Below the pieces are notes generated by a model. It saw nothing but the letters and a program-made list of their open reading frames with translations. It did no database searches and was not told the origin of the DNA. The translations under genes were made by a program, and so were the position numbers. Shown here piece after piece: positions 26,009 through 34,044 of a stretch of 64,000 nucleotides of DNA (positions are counted from its first letter, which is position 1; every line of letters starts with the position of its first letter). This DNA comes from a bacterium (GTDB lineage: Bacteria; Vulcanimicrobiota; JABDET01), in contig JAKAVV010000002.1 of the NCBI GenBank assembly GCA_021817145.1, forward strand, positions 141,423 through 205,422. Direction: 5' to 3'.

Positions 26009-26077
26009 TACTTATCTCTAACAGTTGGAAAACCCTGCCTATTACAGTTTTGACAGTTTTGATTCTATAAACTCCTT

Positions 26078-27907
26078 CTATACAGCTTTTTGGGGGGAAT
26101 AAACCTGGACAGGCTCTGCTTTTCCTTTAATGGTTTGATTCGAATGCTCCGTCCATTCAAAAAACTTCTCCGATGTGAGAAAAGTTTCTTTGTCAACTGC
26201 AATCACATCTTCAAATTTCTTCCCAACAGCTTGCAGTCTGGATGCCAAATTAACCGCATCTCCAATTGCTGTAGGCTGCAGTTTCCGCGTTGTTCCAAGA
26301 AAACCCCACATCACTTTCCCTGAAGCAATTCCAATCCCTGCTGAAATAGAAGCTTTCACAAACTCTTCTTTCATAGCTAAAGCAGCAAGAACAGCTGATT
26401 TACCAGGGTTAGAAACAGGATTTGGAGTGCCTCTATCTTCAGAAAAAAAGATCAGAACCCCATCCCCCTGCCAGTCGCAAATAATGCCTCCGTAAGGGAT
26501 CGCTAAATCTTCAACTTTTTGATGAAACTGCTGGAGAGATTCAAAAGTCTGCGCAAGAGTTTCTTTTTCGGTTTTAGAGGTATATCCCGCCATATCCACA
26601 AACATGGCTGTGCCATAAACTTCTTTTCCACCTGCTTTAATCTCTCTTAATTCCAGATCCCGAGCCATTTTCTCCGGAAGAAAAACACGAAGCGCTCTGC
26701 CCAATCTAAACCTTTCAATTAAAATGCACCCTGAATAGAAAAAAACGGAAGAAAACAGCAGGTCTGCTGGCCCAATAAAAATACGATAATGAATAAAAAG
26801 AAAAAACAAAAGATAAAAAATCCCCATCAATATAAAAAGAAAAAAGAGCCCCCCTTTTAAAATCCCGAATCTCAGCAAAAGCCAGAGAAATAAGAGTAAT
26901 GACAGCGCAGAAATAAAAATACCTAAAAAAGATTGGTGAATAATAAAAGCTCCAGTCAAAATACTGTTCAAAGCATACCCTAAAATCTCTCCACCAGCTA
27001 TTTTATCTTGAATTTTACGCCCCCTTGAAAGAGGTGTAAAATGAGTATCTGAAGCAGCTGCGCCGGAGTAAAGGAGAATAATTTTATTCTTAAACCTTGC
27101 GGCAGGAATCTTATCCTCTAAAATTTGATTTAATGGAATCGTGTTCTTAGAAAGATTTGTTTTATAATAAATAAACATATCAGGCTTTCGACTGGCGTCA
27201 GGAATTTTCAGCTCTCTCCAAAGCACAGAATAATCCTGTGGATCATGAAAGGGAATATCAGGAGAAAACCCTAAGCGAGAAACAAATTCTTTCTCTTGTG
27301 GAAGCCACCATTCAAACTGATCCCTTTTTTTAAAAACAGGTCTTGCTTTTCTCAAATAATGATGATAAGCTCCTGCGAGAATTAAAGGGAGAGATGGGAT
27401 AGGCATTCCTTTTGTTGGATATAAAAGCGAAATTCTTCTGACTTTCCCATCTGGATCCATAAGGACGCCAATAAACCCAAACCCACAGTTTTCTTTTTCA
27501 AGGGATTTTAAAGGGGGCTGAAGAGCCCCCTTTTCATTTAAAGAAACAGCAAAAAAGATATTTCCGTATTGATTAACCGCTTGCAGAAATTTCTGGAAAA
27601 ATTTCTTGGAAATTAAAGATGCAGCCTGGAAAAGGATATCAAAACCAACAGCAGCTGGCTTCCCTTTCTCAACGGTCTCAACAAACTTTAAATAAACTTG
27701 AGGAGAAAAGGGCCAGGGGCCATATTTTCGAATGCTAGAGGGATTGATATCCACGAGCAAAAGGTGGGGAGAAACAGGAACAGATTGGGCATGTCTTATT
27801 TCAAAATCGTAAAATTTCCAGTTTAATTTTTCGAAAAAAAAAGGGCGCCAATAAATTAGAAAAGAGGCTAAAACAAAAACAAGAATATAGCCATATCCCC
27901 TTTTCAT
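26078..27907 (-). CDS. CHASE2-domain adenylate/guanylate cyclase
   Basis: A 609-residue membrane cyclase. After one N-terminal membrane helix comes an extracytoplasmic CHASE2 sensor (about residues 30-310, with VDINPSSIRKYGPWPFSP and AAVGFDILF), then three membrane helices and a class III catalytic domain from about 430. Metal-binding Asp residues are in MFVDMAGYTS and DWQGDGVLIFF, and IGDAVNLASRL carries the transition-state Asn and Arg, so the site looks active. It makes cyclic AMP or GMP in response to an outside signal. An ATG at 27934 would add nine residues; the downstream ATG is followed at once by a basic-hydrophobic start. Confidence 0.93.
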   Translation of the reverse strand: MKRGYGYILVFVLASFLIYWRPFFFEKLNWKFYDFEIRHAQSVPVSPHLLLVDINPSSIRKYGPWPFSPQVYLKFVETVEKGKPAAVGFDILFQAASLISKKFFQKFLQAVNQYGNIFFAVSLNEKGALQPPLKSLEKENCGFGFIGVLMDPDGKVRRISLLYPTKGMPIPSLPLILAGAYHHYLRKARPVFKKRDQFEWWLPQEKEFVSRLGFSPDIPFHDPQDYSVLWRELKIPDASRKPDMFIYYKTNLSKNTIPLNQILEDKIPAARFKNKIILLYSGAAASDTHFTPLSRGRKIQDKIAGGEILGYALNSILTGAFIIHQSFLGIFISALSLLLFLWLLLRFGILKGGLFFLFILMGIFYLLFFLFIHYRIFIGPADLLFSSVFFYSGCILIERFRLGRALRVFLPEKMARDLELREIKAGGKEVYGTAMFVDMAGYTSKTEKETLAQTFESLQQFHQKVEDLAIPYGGIICDWQGDGVLIFFSEDRGTPNPVSNPGKSAVLAALAMKEEFVKASISAGIGIASGKVMWGFLGTTRKLQPTAIGDAVNLASRLQAVGKKFEDVIAVDKETFLTSEKFFEWTEHSNQTIKGKAEPVQVYSPQKAV

Positions 27908-27957
27908 AAAGGGCTCACTCCCATAAAACCTCATTTCATTGAATGTGATAGAAGTCC

Positions 27958-27986
27958 TTTACAAGGTTTAATCCCTAAATTATACT
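27958..27986 (+). promoter_or_regulatory. Promoter of the first stalk-domain gene
   Basis: TTTACA (27958-27963), a 17-base spacer and TATACT (27981-27986), with GAGGTGAG as ribosome site before the ATG at 28007. Confidence 0.7.
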
Positions 27987-28006
27987 AATATTAGAGGTGA
28001 GAATCA

Positions 28007-29635
28007 ATGAAAAAATTCTGGAAAGGGTTCTTCTTAATCGTCAGTTTGCTGTCTCTCTTTTTTTCTCCTTTTTACGCTTTTGCGCAGCAAACCCAAAATA
28101 ACACACAGCAAACCCAAAACTTTACAATTTATATCAATGGGACTAATTACCCTGGATCTTATTTTCAGACCAAACATGATCTCTATGTTGGGTTAAACTC
28201 CTTTGAAAATGCCCTGAATCTTTCAGGAAACTACAATTTCCCGCCTCAAATCGAATGGCAGACCAATGACAAAACTTATGTGTCTCTTGAAGGGGCTTCT
28301 GAAAACTTGGGACTGAATTTAGATATAAACTGGGGAACAGGGGTAGTCTATCTGGAATCCCCTAACTCTTCAGCCATTCCAGGGAATTTAAATCAAAACT
28401 TTACGATTTACCTTTTGGGAACAACTTACCCTTCCACTTATCGTATAAAAAATCATGACATTTATGTCTCCTTATCCTCTTTTGAAAACGCCTTAAATAT
28501 GCAGAACAATTACACTTTCCCTCCTCAAATCGAGTGGGAACACAACAGCCAAAATTATATTTCACTAGAAGGCGCAGCCGAAAATTTAGGCCTGAATTTA
28601 GATATAAACTGGGGAACAGGAGTTGTTTACCTGGAGCCACCAAATGCTTCTTTAGCTCCTGGGGCAGCTAAAGGAACTTCTGAACAGTCAAACACAAGTA
28701 ATTCTGTGACTAACAATTACTATAATAATTATTACAACAATTATGGATGGAATGGATTTGGATACAGCGGGATCCCTTATTACGGTTCATATTCCTCATT
28801 TTATCCTGCGATTCCAGTTCTTCCTGTCGCTTATCCTATTGTTCCAGGCTTTAATTATTCACAATGCAGCAACATTCTTTCCTGGCAGTTCTGGTTTGCC
28901 TGGGAGTGTAATCCTGCATCTTACGTTTATTACCAACCTTCTTACTATAACCCTTATTATTACAATAACGATTACTACGACAGCTATTATAATCAATCTG
29001 TTTATCAACAGCCTGCTGTGGATGTTTACGTCAATTCTACCTCTTCAGCAATTATTTCTGCGAATCCAGCCCCTCCACCTAATCCACCTCAACCTGCATC
29101 TGCGCCTCAACCGGGAGGACCAATTGGCAATCCAACACTCAATGCCTCAGCTCCTTCAAAATTTCCTCTCCCTGTGCATCAACGGATATTTAATAATCCA
29201 ACAAGAACAATGCCAGTTTTCCCTTCTAGACCTGTCTTCCATCCTGCTCCTTCTAGACCTGTCTTCCATCCTGCTCCTTCTAGACCTGTCTTCCATCCTG
29301 CTCCCTCTAGACCTGTCTTCCATCCTGCTCCTTCTAGACCTGTCTTCAGACCTGCCCCTTCTAGACCTGTCTTCCATCCTGCCCCTTCTAGACCTGTCTT
29401 CCATCCTGCCCCTTCTAGACCTGTCTTCCATCCTGCTCCCTCTAGACCTGTCTTCCATCCTGCTCCCTCTAGACCTGTCTTCAGACCAGCTCCTTCTCGA
29501 CCAGCTTTCAGACCAGCTCCTTCTCGACCAGCTTTCAGACCAGCTCCTTCTCGACCAGCTTTCAGACCAGCTCCTTCTCGACCAGCTTTCAGACCAGCCC
29601 CCTCAACACCAGCATCTGTCCATAAAAAAAGGTAA
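28007..29635 (+). CDS. Secreted protein: two copper-amine-oxidase-like stalk domains plus Pro-rich repeat
   Basis: A 542-residue exported protein. After a signal peptide (LLSLFFSPFYAFA) there are two near-identical modules of about 80 residues, each starting NFTIYI/L and ending DINWGTGVVYLE, that resemble the copper amine oxidase N-terminal (stalk) domain. A Tyr/Asn-rich linker (residues about 220-350) follows, then 14 tandem PSRPVFHPA-type nonapeptides. The tail is basic, proline-rich and probably extended. No enzyme domain is present, so a cell-surface or matrix role is likely. It is a paralogue of the next gene, which has one module and a different repeat. Confidence 0.87.
   Translation: MKKFWKGFFLIVSLLSLFFSPFYAFAQQTQNNTQQTQNFTIYINGTNYPGSYFQTKHDLYVGLNSFENALNLSGNYNFPPQIEWQTNDKTYVSLEGASENLGLNLDINWGTGVVYLESPNSSAIPGNLNQNFTIYLLGTTYPSTYRIKNHDIYVSLSSFENALNMQNNYTFPPQIEWEHNSQNYISLEGAAENLGLNLDINWGTGVVYLEPPNASLAPGAAKGTSEQSNTSNSVTNNYYNNYYNNYGWNGFGYSGIPYYGSYSSFYPAIPVLPVAYPIVPGFNYSQCSNILSWQFWFAWECNPASYVYYQPSYYNPYYYNNDYYDSYYNQSVYQQPAVDVYVNSTSSAIISANPAPPPNPPQPASAPQPGGPIGNPTLNASAPSKFPLPVHQRIFNNPTRTMPVFPSRPVFHPAPSRPVFHPAPSRPVFHPAPSRPVFHPAPSRPVFRPAPSRPVFHPAPSRPVFHPAPSRPVFHPAPSRPVFHPAPSRPVFRPAPSRPAFRPAPSRPAFRPAPSRPAFRPAPSRPAFRPAPSTPASVHKKR
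29222..29599 (+). repeat. 27-nt tandem repeat, 14 units
   Basis: Fourteen in-frame 27-base units encoding PSRPVFHPA, drifting to PSRPVFRPA (units 5 and 10) and PSRPAFRPA (units 11-14). The last four are almost identical to one another, which points to recent local amplification. Confidence 0.95.
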
Positions 29636-29681
29636 AATTCAACTTTCATGCCCTCATTTTACAAAAACTAGTCTAATCTGA

Positions 29682-29725
29682 TTTGTGACAAAAGCACTTC
29701 ACAAAAGATATAAAAGGGGTATAAT
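29682..29725 (+). promoter_or_regulatory. Promoter and upstream palindrome of the second stalk-domain gene
   Basis: TTCACA (29698-29703), 16-base spacer, TATAAT (29720-29725), then an AAGGAGGGG ribosome site. Immediately upstream is the palindrome TTTGTGACAAA (29682-29692) followed by GCACTT. The same block TTGTGACAAAWGCACTT recurs before the tolC-like gene at 63088. Confidence 0.72.
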
Positions 29726-29749
29726 ATAAAAAGAAGGAGGGGAAGAGAG

Positions 29750-30850
29750 ATGCAGACCTCCGGTATAAAAGCTGTTTTGACCAAACTAATAAAAGCAAGC
29801 GTTTTGTTTTCTTTTGTATTTTTCCTTTCTATCATTTCTTTTGCTAAAAACGCAGTTCCCTCTGCCAATGAAAATTTTACTATTTATATCAATGGGTCTT
29901 CTTACCAGCAAGGGTACTTTACCACAAAACAAGATATTTATGTGCGGGTAAAGCCTCTGAAAAAAATGTTAAACTTACCTGAAAATTATGCTTTTCCTCC
30001 TCAAATCGAATGGGAGCATAAAGGGAAAACCTATGTGTCTCTTGAAGGGGTCGCAAAAATCTTAAAAGCTGATCTGGAAATAAACTGGGATACAGGAACC
30101 GTAAAACTCAACTATACTTCCAATTCATCAACTACAGCCATGAATGGGGTTGCTCCAACAACTCAATCGCAGGTTAATAACTATTACAATTATTATGGAG
30201 GAGCCTATCCTTATGGATTTTACCCCTATTACTACCCATACCCTTTATTCGGCTTCTATTATTCTGACTGCTGGGACTGGGAGTGGGGCTGTGGGTATTT
30301 TGATAATTTTGTATTCGATGAGCCAATTATTGAAGAACCTGTTGTGATTAACATTATCACCTCAAATCCTCAACCTCTGCCAGTAGTAAATCGCCTGCAG
30401 CCAATTCATTATATTCCAAGACCACCTTTAGTAGGCCCCTACCGATATCTCCCTCATCCTTTACCTGCTGGGAATCAAATAATGATTCATTCTGGGAAGT
30501 TCATGCCTGGTTTTACTCCTCACTCTGTTTATCATCCTTCAGCCCCTGTTTATCATCCTTCAGCCCCTGTTTATCATCCTTCAGCCCCTGTTTATCATCC
30601 TTCAACCCCTGCTTATCATCCTTCAGCCCCTGCTTATCATCCTTCAGCCCCTGCTTATCGCCCTTCAGCCCCTGCTTATCATCCTTCAGCCCCTGCTTAT
30701 CATCCTTCAGCCCCTGCTTATCATCCTTCAGCCCCTGCTTATCGCCCTTCAGCCCCTGCTTATCATCCTTCAGCCCCTGCTTATCATCCTTCAGCCCCTG
30801 CTTATCATCCTTCAGCCCCTGCTCCACCTCCTGCCAGCCACAGGCGGTAA
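29750..30850 (+). CDS. Secreted protein: one stalk domain plus PSAPAYH repeat
   Basis: A 366-residue paralogue of the preceding protein. Signal segment (VLFSFVFFLSIISFAK), one copper-amine-oxidase-like module (NFTIYINGSSYQQGYF ... EINWDTGTVKLN), a Tyr/Gly-rich linker, an acidic patch (FDEPIIEEP) and 14 tandem heptapeptides VYHPSAP/AYHPSAP. The array is His/Pro/Tyr-rich and could bind metal or form a surface filament. It has its own strong promoter. No catalytic motif is visible. Confidence 0.86.
   Translation: MQTSGIKAVLTKLIKASVLFSFVFFLSIISFAKNAVPSANENFTIYINGSSYQQGYFTTKQDIYVRVKPLKKMLNLPENYAFPPQIEWEHKGKTYVSLEGVAKILKADLEINWDTGTVKLNYTSNSSTTAMNGVAPTTQSQVNNYYNYYGGAYPYGFYPYYYPYPLFGFYYSDCWDWEWGCGYFDNFVFDEPIIEEPVVINIITSNPQPLPVVNRLQPIHYIPRPPLVGPYRYLPHPLPAGNQIMIHSGKFMPGFTPHSVYHPSAPVYHPSAPVYHPSAPVYHPSTPAYHPSAPAYHPSAPAYRPSAPAYHPSAPAYHPSAPAYHPSAPAYRPSAPAYHPSAPAYHPSAPAYHPSAPAPPPASHRR
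30527..30820 (+). repeat. 21-nt tandem repeat, 14 units
   Basis: Fourteen 21-base units encoding VYHPSAP or AYHPSAP, with AYRPSAP at units 7 and 11. Periodic substitution (units 5-7 and 8-11 share the pattern ending in R) suggests that blocks of several units were duplicated together. Confidence 0.95.
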
Positions 30851-30875
30851 CTTCACTTCAAAAGATTCAAGTTAA

Positions 30876-32147
30876 TTAATAAAAGAAACTCCTAATCGCC
30901 AACCCTGAAATCCCAATCAGGATAACAGCTCCAAGAGCAAATACAAGAGAGATTACAAACTTTCTTTTCCGCGCAATTCTCGCAATTAAAATAAGAGAGA
31001 AAAGGATACTGGAGACTGCAGCCAAAATAACCGCATTCCCTGCAGTGACTGGTGAAATCTTCCCATGCGCAGCAGAGATCCCAGCAGATGCGGCAACAAT
31101 AGCGCTGGAAGCGAACCCTCCTACAAAGCTGACAGCCAAAAACCCAGCAGAACCTAAAACTCGCTGCGCCAGAGTTGCCCCCACTTGCAGAGCAAGGAAT
31201 AATCCAGCAATTCTTCCCGCCCCCCAGAGTGAAAAAGGGGTATTAATTTTCAATGAGGGGATAGGTGTGGTTTGTTCCTCTTTTTTCTGTCTGGGAACCA
31301 AAGCAAATCCAAGAGATACGACTAACATAAGTCCAAGCGCGAAAATGCAAGATGTTAAAGAAGCAAAAGAAAGAATCCCGAGCAAAACACCGTTTCGGAT
31401 AAATTTGGCGCAGACAGCCAGCATAATCCCTCGATAAGCAGGTTCATCCATGGCGTCTCCTGCATCTCGAACTCTTTGAGATAGTTCTGTTGTCACCAAC
31501 ATACTATTTACAAGTCCTCCTAAAAACCCATTCAGCACTATTCCACGATCACCATAAAGTCTCCATAAAATATAATTGCCAAATCCGATCATAGCGATAA
31601 GGATAACAGTTCCCCAGTAAGTGCGAGGTTGAATCAAATGCCATGGATCAATAGAATGGACAGGGAGAACAGGATAGATAATAAACATTAGAATAGCAAG
31701 AAGAATCGCTGAACGAAGCTCCACTTCTGTCAAACCCAAACTAAATCCAGTGAGGGGCTGTTTCCATGCCAAAAGAGCGGCAGTGGCTATAGCTGCCGCA
31801 ACAGGCAAAAAAGTGTAACCTATTCCGCATAAAATACCGACAAATCCAACGACAAAAAAAGCTGCTGATGTTGTCAGTTCTGCTGGGGCATTCTCCCGAG
31901 TTCTTTCCCAATTCAAGAAAAATGTTAGTAAACCCAAAAGAGCAAGACTCATTAAAGCATAAGATTCTCCTAGAAAACTTCCCATACACCCTAGAAGGGC
32001 GGCAAATGCAAATGTCCTGACACCTGCTTCTTTTCCTCTCCTTTCTCTTTCAAGCCCTATGAAAACACCGAGAGCAAGGGCTAACCCAAGACGGAGCAGC
32101 ATTTTCAGATAGGTTGGCGATAAAGATTGATTGAGTAAATGAGGCAT
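30876..32147 (-). CDS. MgtC/SapB plus DUF4010 membrane protein
   Basis: A 423-residue polytopic protein. The first 140 residues follow MgtC/SapB: RLGLALALGVFIGLERERRGK and VRTFAFAALLGCMGSF. The remainder is DUF4010 (GFLGGLVNSMLVTTELSQR). Proteins of this combined type are widespread and of uncertain transport role; a Mg2+ link is only by family name. A CAAAGGAGAC ribosome site precedes the ATG. Single gene, convergent with the stalk-domain genes. Confidence 0.88.
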   Translation of the reverse strand: MPHLLNQSLSPTYLKMLLRLGLALALGVFIGLERERRGKEAGVRTFAFAALLGCMGSFLGESYALMSLALLGLLTFFLNWERTRENAPAELTTSAAFFVVGFVGILCGIGYTFLPVAAAIATAALLAWKQPLTGFSLGLTEVELRSAILLAILMFIIYPVLPVHSIDPWHLIQPRTYWGTVILIAMIGFGNYILWRLYGDRGIVLNGFLGGLVNSMLVTTELSQRVRDAGDAMDEPAYRGIMLAVCAKFIRNGVLLGILSFASLTSCIFALGLMLVVSLGFALVPRQKKEEQTTPIPSLKINTPFSLWGAGRIAGLFLALQVGATLAQRVLGSAGFLAVSFVGGFASSAIVAASAGISAAHGKISPVTAGNAVILAAVSSILFSLILIARIARKRKFVISLVFALGAVILIGISGLAIRSFFY

Positions 32148-32277
32148 AAAGTCTCCTTTGATATTTCAGTGGAATTTCTCACAATTCTTAAGAACCCCTG
32201 CCCTTTTAAAGAAAAGAATATCCGCCAATTTTACTTTTCAGACAGGAAATTTTTAGCAAATGAAAAAAGAATAAACC

Positions 32278-32796
32278 ATGAAAAATTTATACAAAATATC
32301 TTCAAAAGTTGGTTTTTTTGTAATTCTATTCTTATTCGCTTCTTTTATAGGATGGAGCTATGGGAGCCATTATGTGATCCATCCGCAATTTGACGCGGCT
32401 CATTCTTTTCATGAAGGATTAGCCGCAATTAAAATAGGAGGAAAATGGGGTTATATCAATCGCTATAATCGTTTTACCATTAACCCCAAATTTGATGGGG
32501 CCAGACGATTTTCAGAAGGATTAGCCGCAGTCTGGACTGGTAATTTGTTCGGAGGGAAATGGGGTTATATCAATGAAAATGGGGGATATGTGATTCATCC
32601 GCAATTTAACGATGCTCTCCCCTTTTCAGATGGGCTTGCTGCTGTTGAAGTTGGAGGGAAATGGGGATACATCAATCGTTATGGAAAGTATGTGATAAAT
32701 CCTCAATTTGATCGAGCAGGATCCTTTTCAGAAGGGTTAGCTCCAGTCTGGACCGGCAATTTGTTCGGAGGGAAATGGGGCTATATTTCAAAATAA
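32278..32796 (+). CDS. Exported WG-repeat protein
   Basis: A 172-residue protein with an N-terminal signal or anchor (VGFFVILFLFASFIGWSYG) and four WG/KWG repeats, each with the form GGKWGYIN ... NPQFD ... FSEGLA. The second and fourth carry an inserted VWTGNLFGG. Such repeats form beta-propeller-like envelope domains of unknown function; four are too few for a closed propeller, so it may oligomerise. Its start has only a weak ribosome site. Confidence 0.85.
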   Translation: MKNLYKISSKVGFFVILFLFASFIGWSYGSHYVIHPQFDAAHSFHEGLAAIKIGGKWGYINRYNRFTINPKFDGARRFSEGLAAVWTGNLFGGKWGYINENGGYVIHPQFNDALPFSDGLAAVEVGGKWGYINRYGKYVINPQFDRAGSFSEGLAPVWTGNLFGGKWGYISK

Positions 32797-32849
32797 TTCT
32801 TTTATACAATTCTCATTCTTGCTTGCGCTGATTTTTAGTAAACTGTTTT

Positions 32850-32928
32850 CGGGGTGTAGCTCAGTTTGGTCTAGAGCGCTTGCTTGGGGTGCAAGAGGCC
32901 GGTGGTTCGAATCCACTCACTCCGACCA
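32850..32928 (+). tRNA. tRNA-Pro (anticodon GGG)
   Basis: Full cloverleaf: 7-bp acceptor CGGGGTG/CACTCCG, D arm GCTC/GAGC, anticodon stem CTTGC/GCAAG around loop TTGGGGT, T arm with TTCGAAT. Discriminator A and CCA are encoded. Confidence 0.95.
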
Positions 32929-33007
32929 GGGATTCCTCATTTTAGCGAAGAATTTAATTTAACAAGAAGAATCAGAAGATAAATTTAAATAAAATCTCGA
33001 GAAAAAT

Positions 33008-34021
33008 ATGGAATTCAAAGATTATTATAAAGTTTTGGGAGTGCCTAGAAGCGCCTCTGAAAAAGAGATTAAACAAACCTATCGAAAACTAGCGCGCCAA
33101 TATCATCCTGATGTCAATCCCAATGATAAAAACGCTGAATCTCGGTTTCGAGAAATCAATGAAGCTTATACAGTCTTATCTGATCCTGAAAAAAGAAAAC
33201 GATATGATGAATTAGGAATGAATTGGGACAAAGTTCAGCAGGGAGGATGGCAGCCGCCAGGAGGTTTTTCTTATTCTTACTCAACTCGTGGAGGCAGCAG
33301 AACTCAAGCCGGCGGAGGATTAGAAGAGATTCTAGGCGGGCTTGGAGGGTTCAGCGATTTTTTTAAAAGTTTTTTTGGAGGGGAAAGCAGCTGGCATTCT
33401 GAGCCTTATGAGTCTAGAATCTCAGAAGAGGATGAAAAACAGTCTTATGAAATCCCGATTACTCTTGAAGAAGCTTACCAAGGGGCAGCTAAAACTTTTT
33501 TACTCCATCTCCCTGAAACTTGCAAACGATGCGGTGGAAGAGGGATTATTCGAAGAAGCATTTGCCCTGATTGTCAAGGGCAGGGGAAAATATTAAGAGA
33601 AAAAAGGATTGAAGTTCGAATCCCAAAAGGAATACAAGAAGGGCAGGTTTTAAGATTGAGCCCTGATGGGCAGAAGATTTATTTGACTGTCAAATTTTTG
33701 CCTCATCCTACTTTTAAGGCATCCCCAAATGGAGATTTAAGCTGTGAAGTTTCAGTTCCATTCTTAACTTGTGTTTTAGGAGGGGAAATAGAAATTACAT
33801 CCCTGCAGGGAAAAACAGTCATGAAAATTCCCCAGGGAACCCAAAATGGGTCTGTTTTACGATTAAAAGGGCTTGGACTCAGTGGAACAAACGGGAAAAC
33901 AGCCGATTTATTTGTTACCTTAAAAGCCGTTCTGCCCACCAGCTTAAGCCCAGAAGAAAAGAAGATTTTTGAAGAATTGAAACAGTTCAACGCTAAAAAA
34001 TCAACTGCAAGAGTGCCATAA
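33008..34021 (+). CDS. DnaJ-family co-chaperone with half zinc finger
   Basis: A 337-residue J-domain protein. The N terminus is a complete J domain ([20 protein letters not shown] in YHPDVNP), followed by a G/F-rich linker. The cysteine region contains only two CxxCxGxG motifs ([16 protein letters not shown]) instead of the four of type I DnaJ, enough for one zinc. The C-terminal domains ([24 protein letters not shown]) bind unfolded substrate. It works with DnaK and, from the adjacent gene, ClpB in disaggregation. It is intermediate between DnaJ and CbpA, so I give no symbol. Confidence 0.9.
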   Translation: MEFKDYYKVLGVPRSASEKEIKQTYRKLARQYHPDVNPNDKNAESRFREINEAYTVLSDPEKRKRYDELGMNWDKVQQGGWQPPGGFSYSYSTRGGSRTQAGGGLEEILGGLGGFSDFFKSFFGGESSWHSEPYESRISEEDEKQSYEIPITLEEAYQGAAKTFLLHLPETCKRCGGRGIIRRSICPDCQGQGKILREKRIEVRIPKGIQEGQVLRLSPDGQKIYLTVKFLPHPTFKASPNGDLSCEVSVPFLTCVLGGEIEITSLQGKTVMKIPQGTQNGSVLRLKGLGLSGTNGKTADLFVTLKAVLPTSLSPEEKKIFEELKQFNAKKSTARVP

Positions 34022-34028
34022 GGGGGCG

Positions 34029-34037
34029 TGATATAAT
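34029..34037 (+). promoter_or_regulatory. Extended -10 box for a leaderless clpB transcript
   Basis: TGATATAAT: an extended TGn motif joined to a perfect TATAAT at 34032-34037. It ends seven bases before the ATG at 34045, so transcription should begin at the start codon. The ATG at 34036 lies inside this box. Confidence 0.5.
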
Positions 34038-34044
34038 GATTCGA

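Noticed and set aside
29179..29649. Long reverse-strand repeat ORFs across the stalk-protein tail, also 29156-29458 and 30513-30827
   Set aside because: They arise because 27- and 21-base repeats stay open in several frames. They lack ribosome sites and start inside the real genes.
29222..30820. CRISPR array
   Set aside because: The repeats are contiguous in-frame coding repeats without unique spacers, and no cas gene is near.
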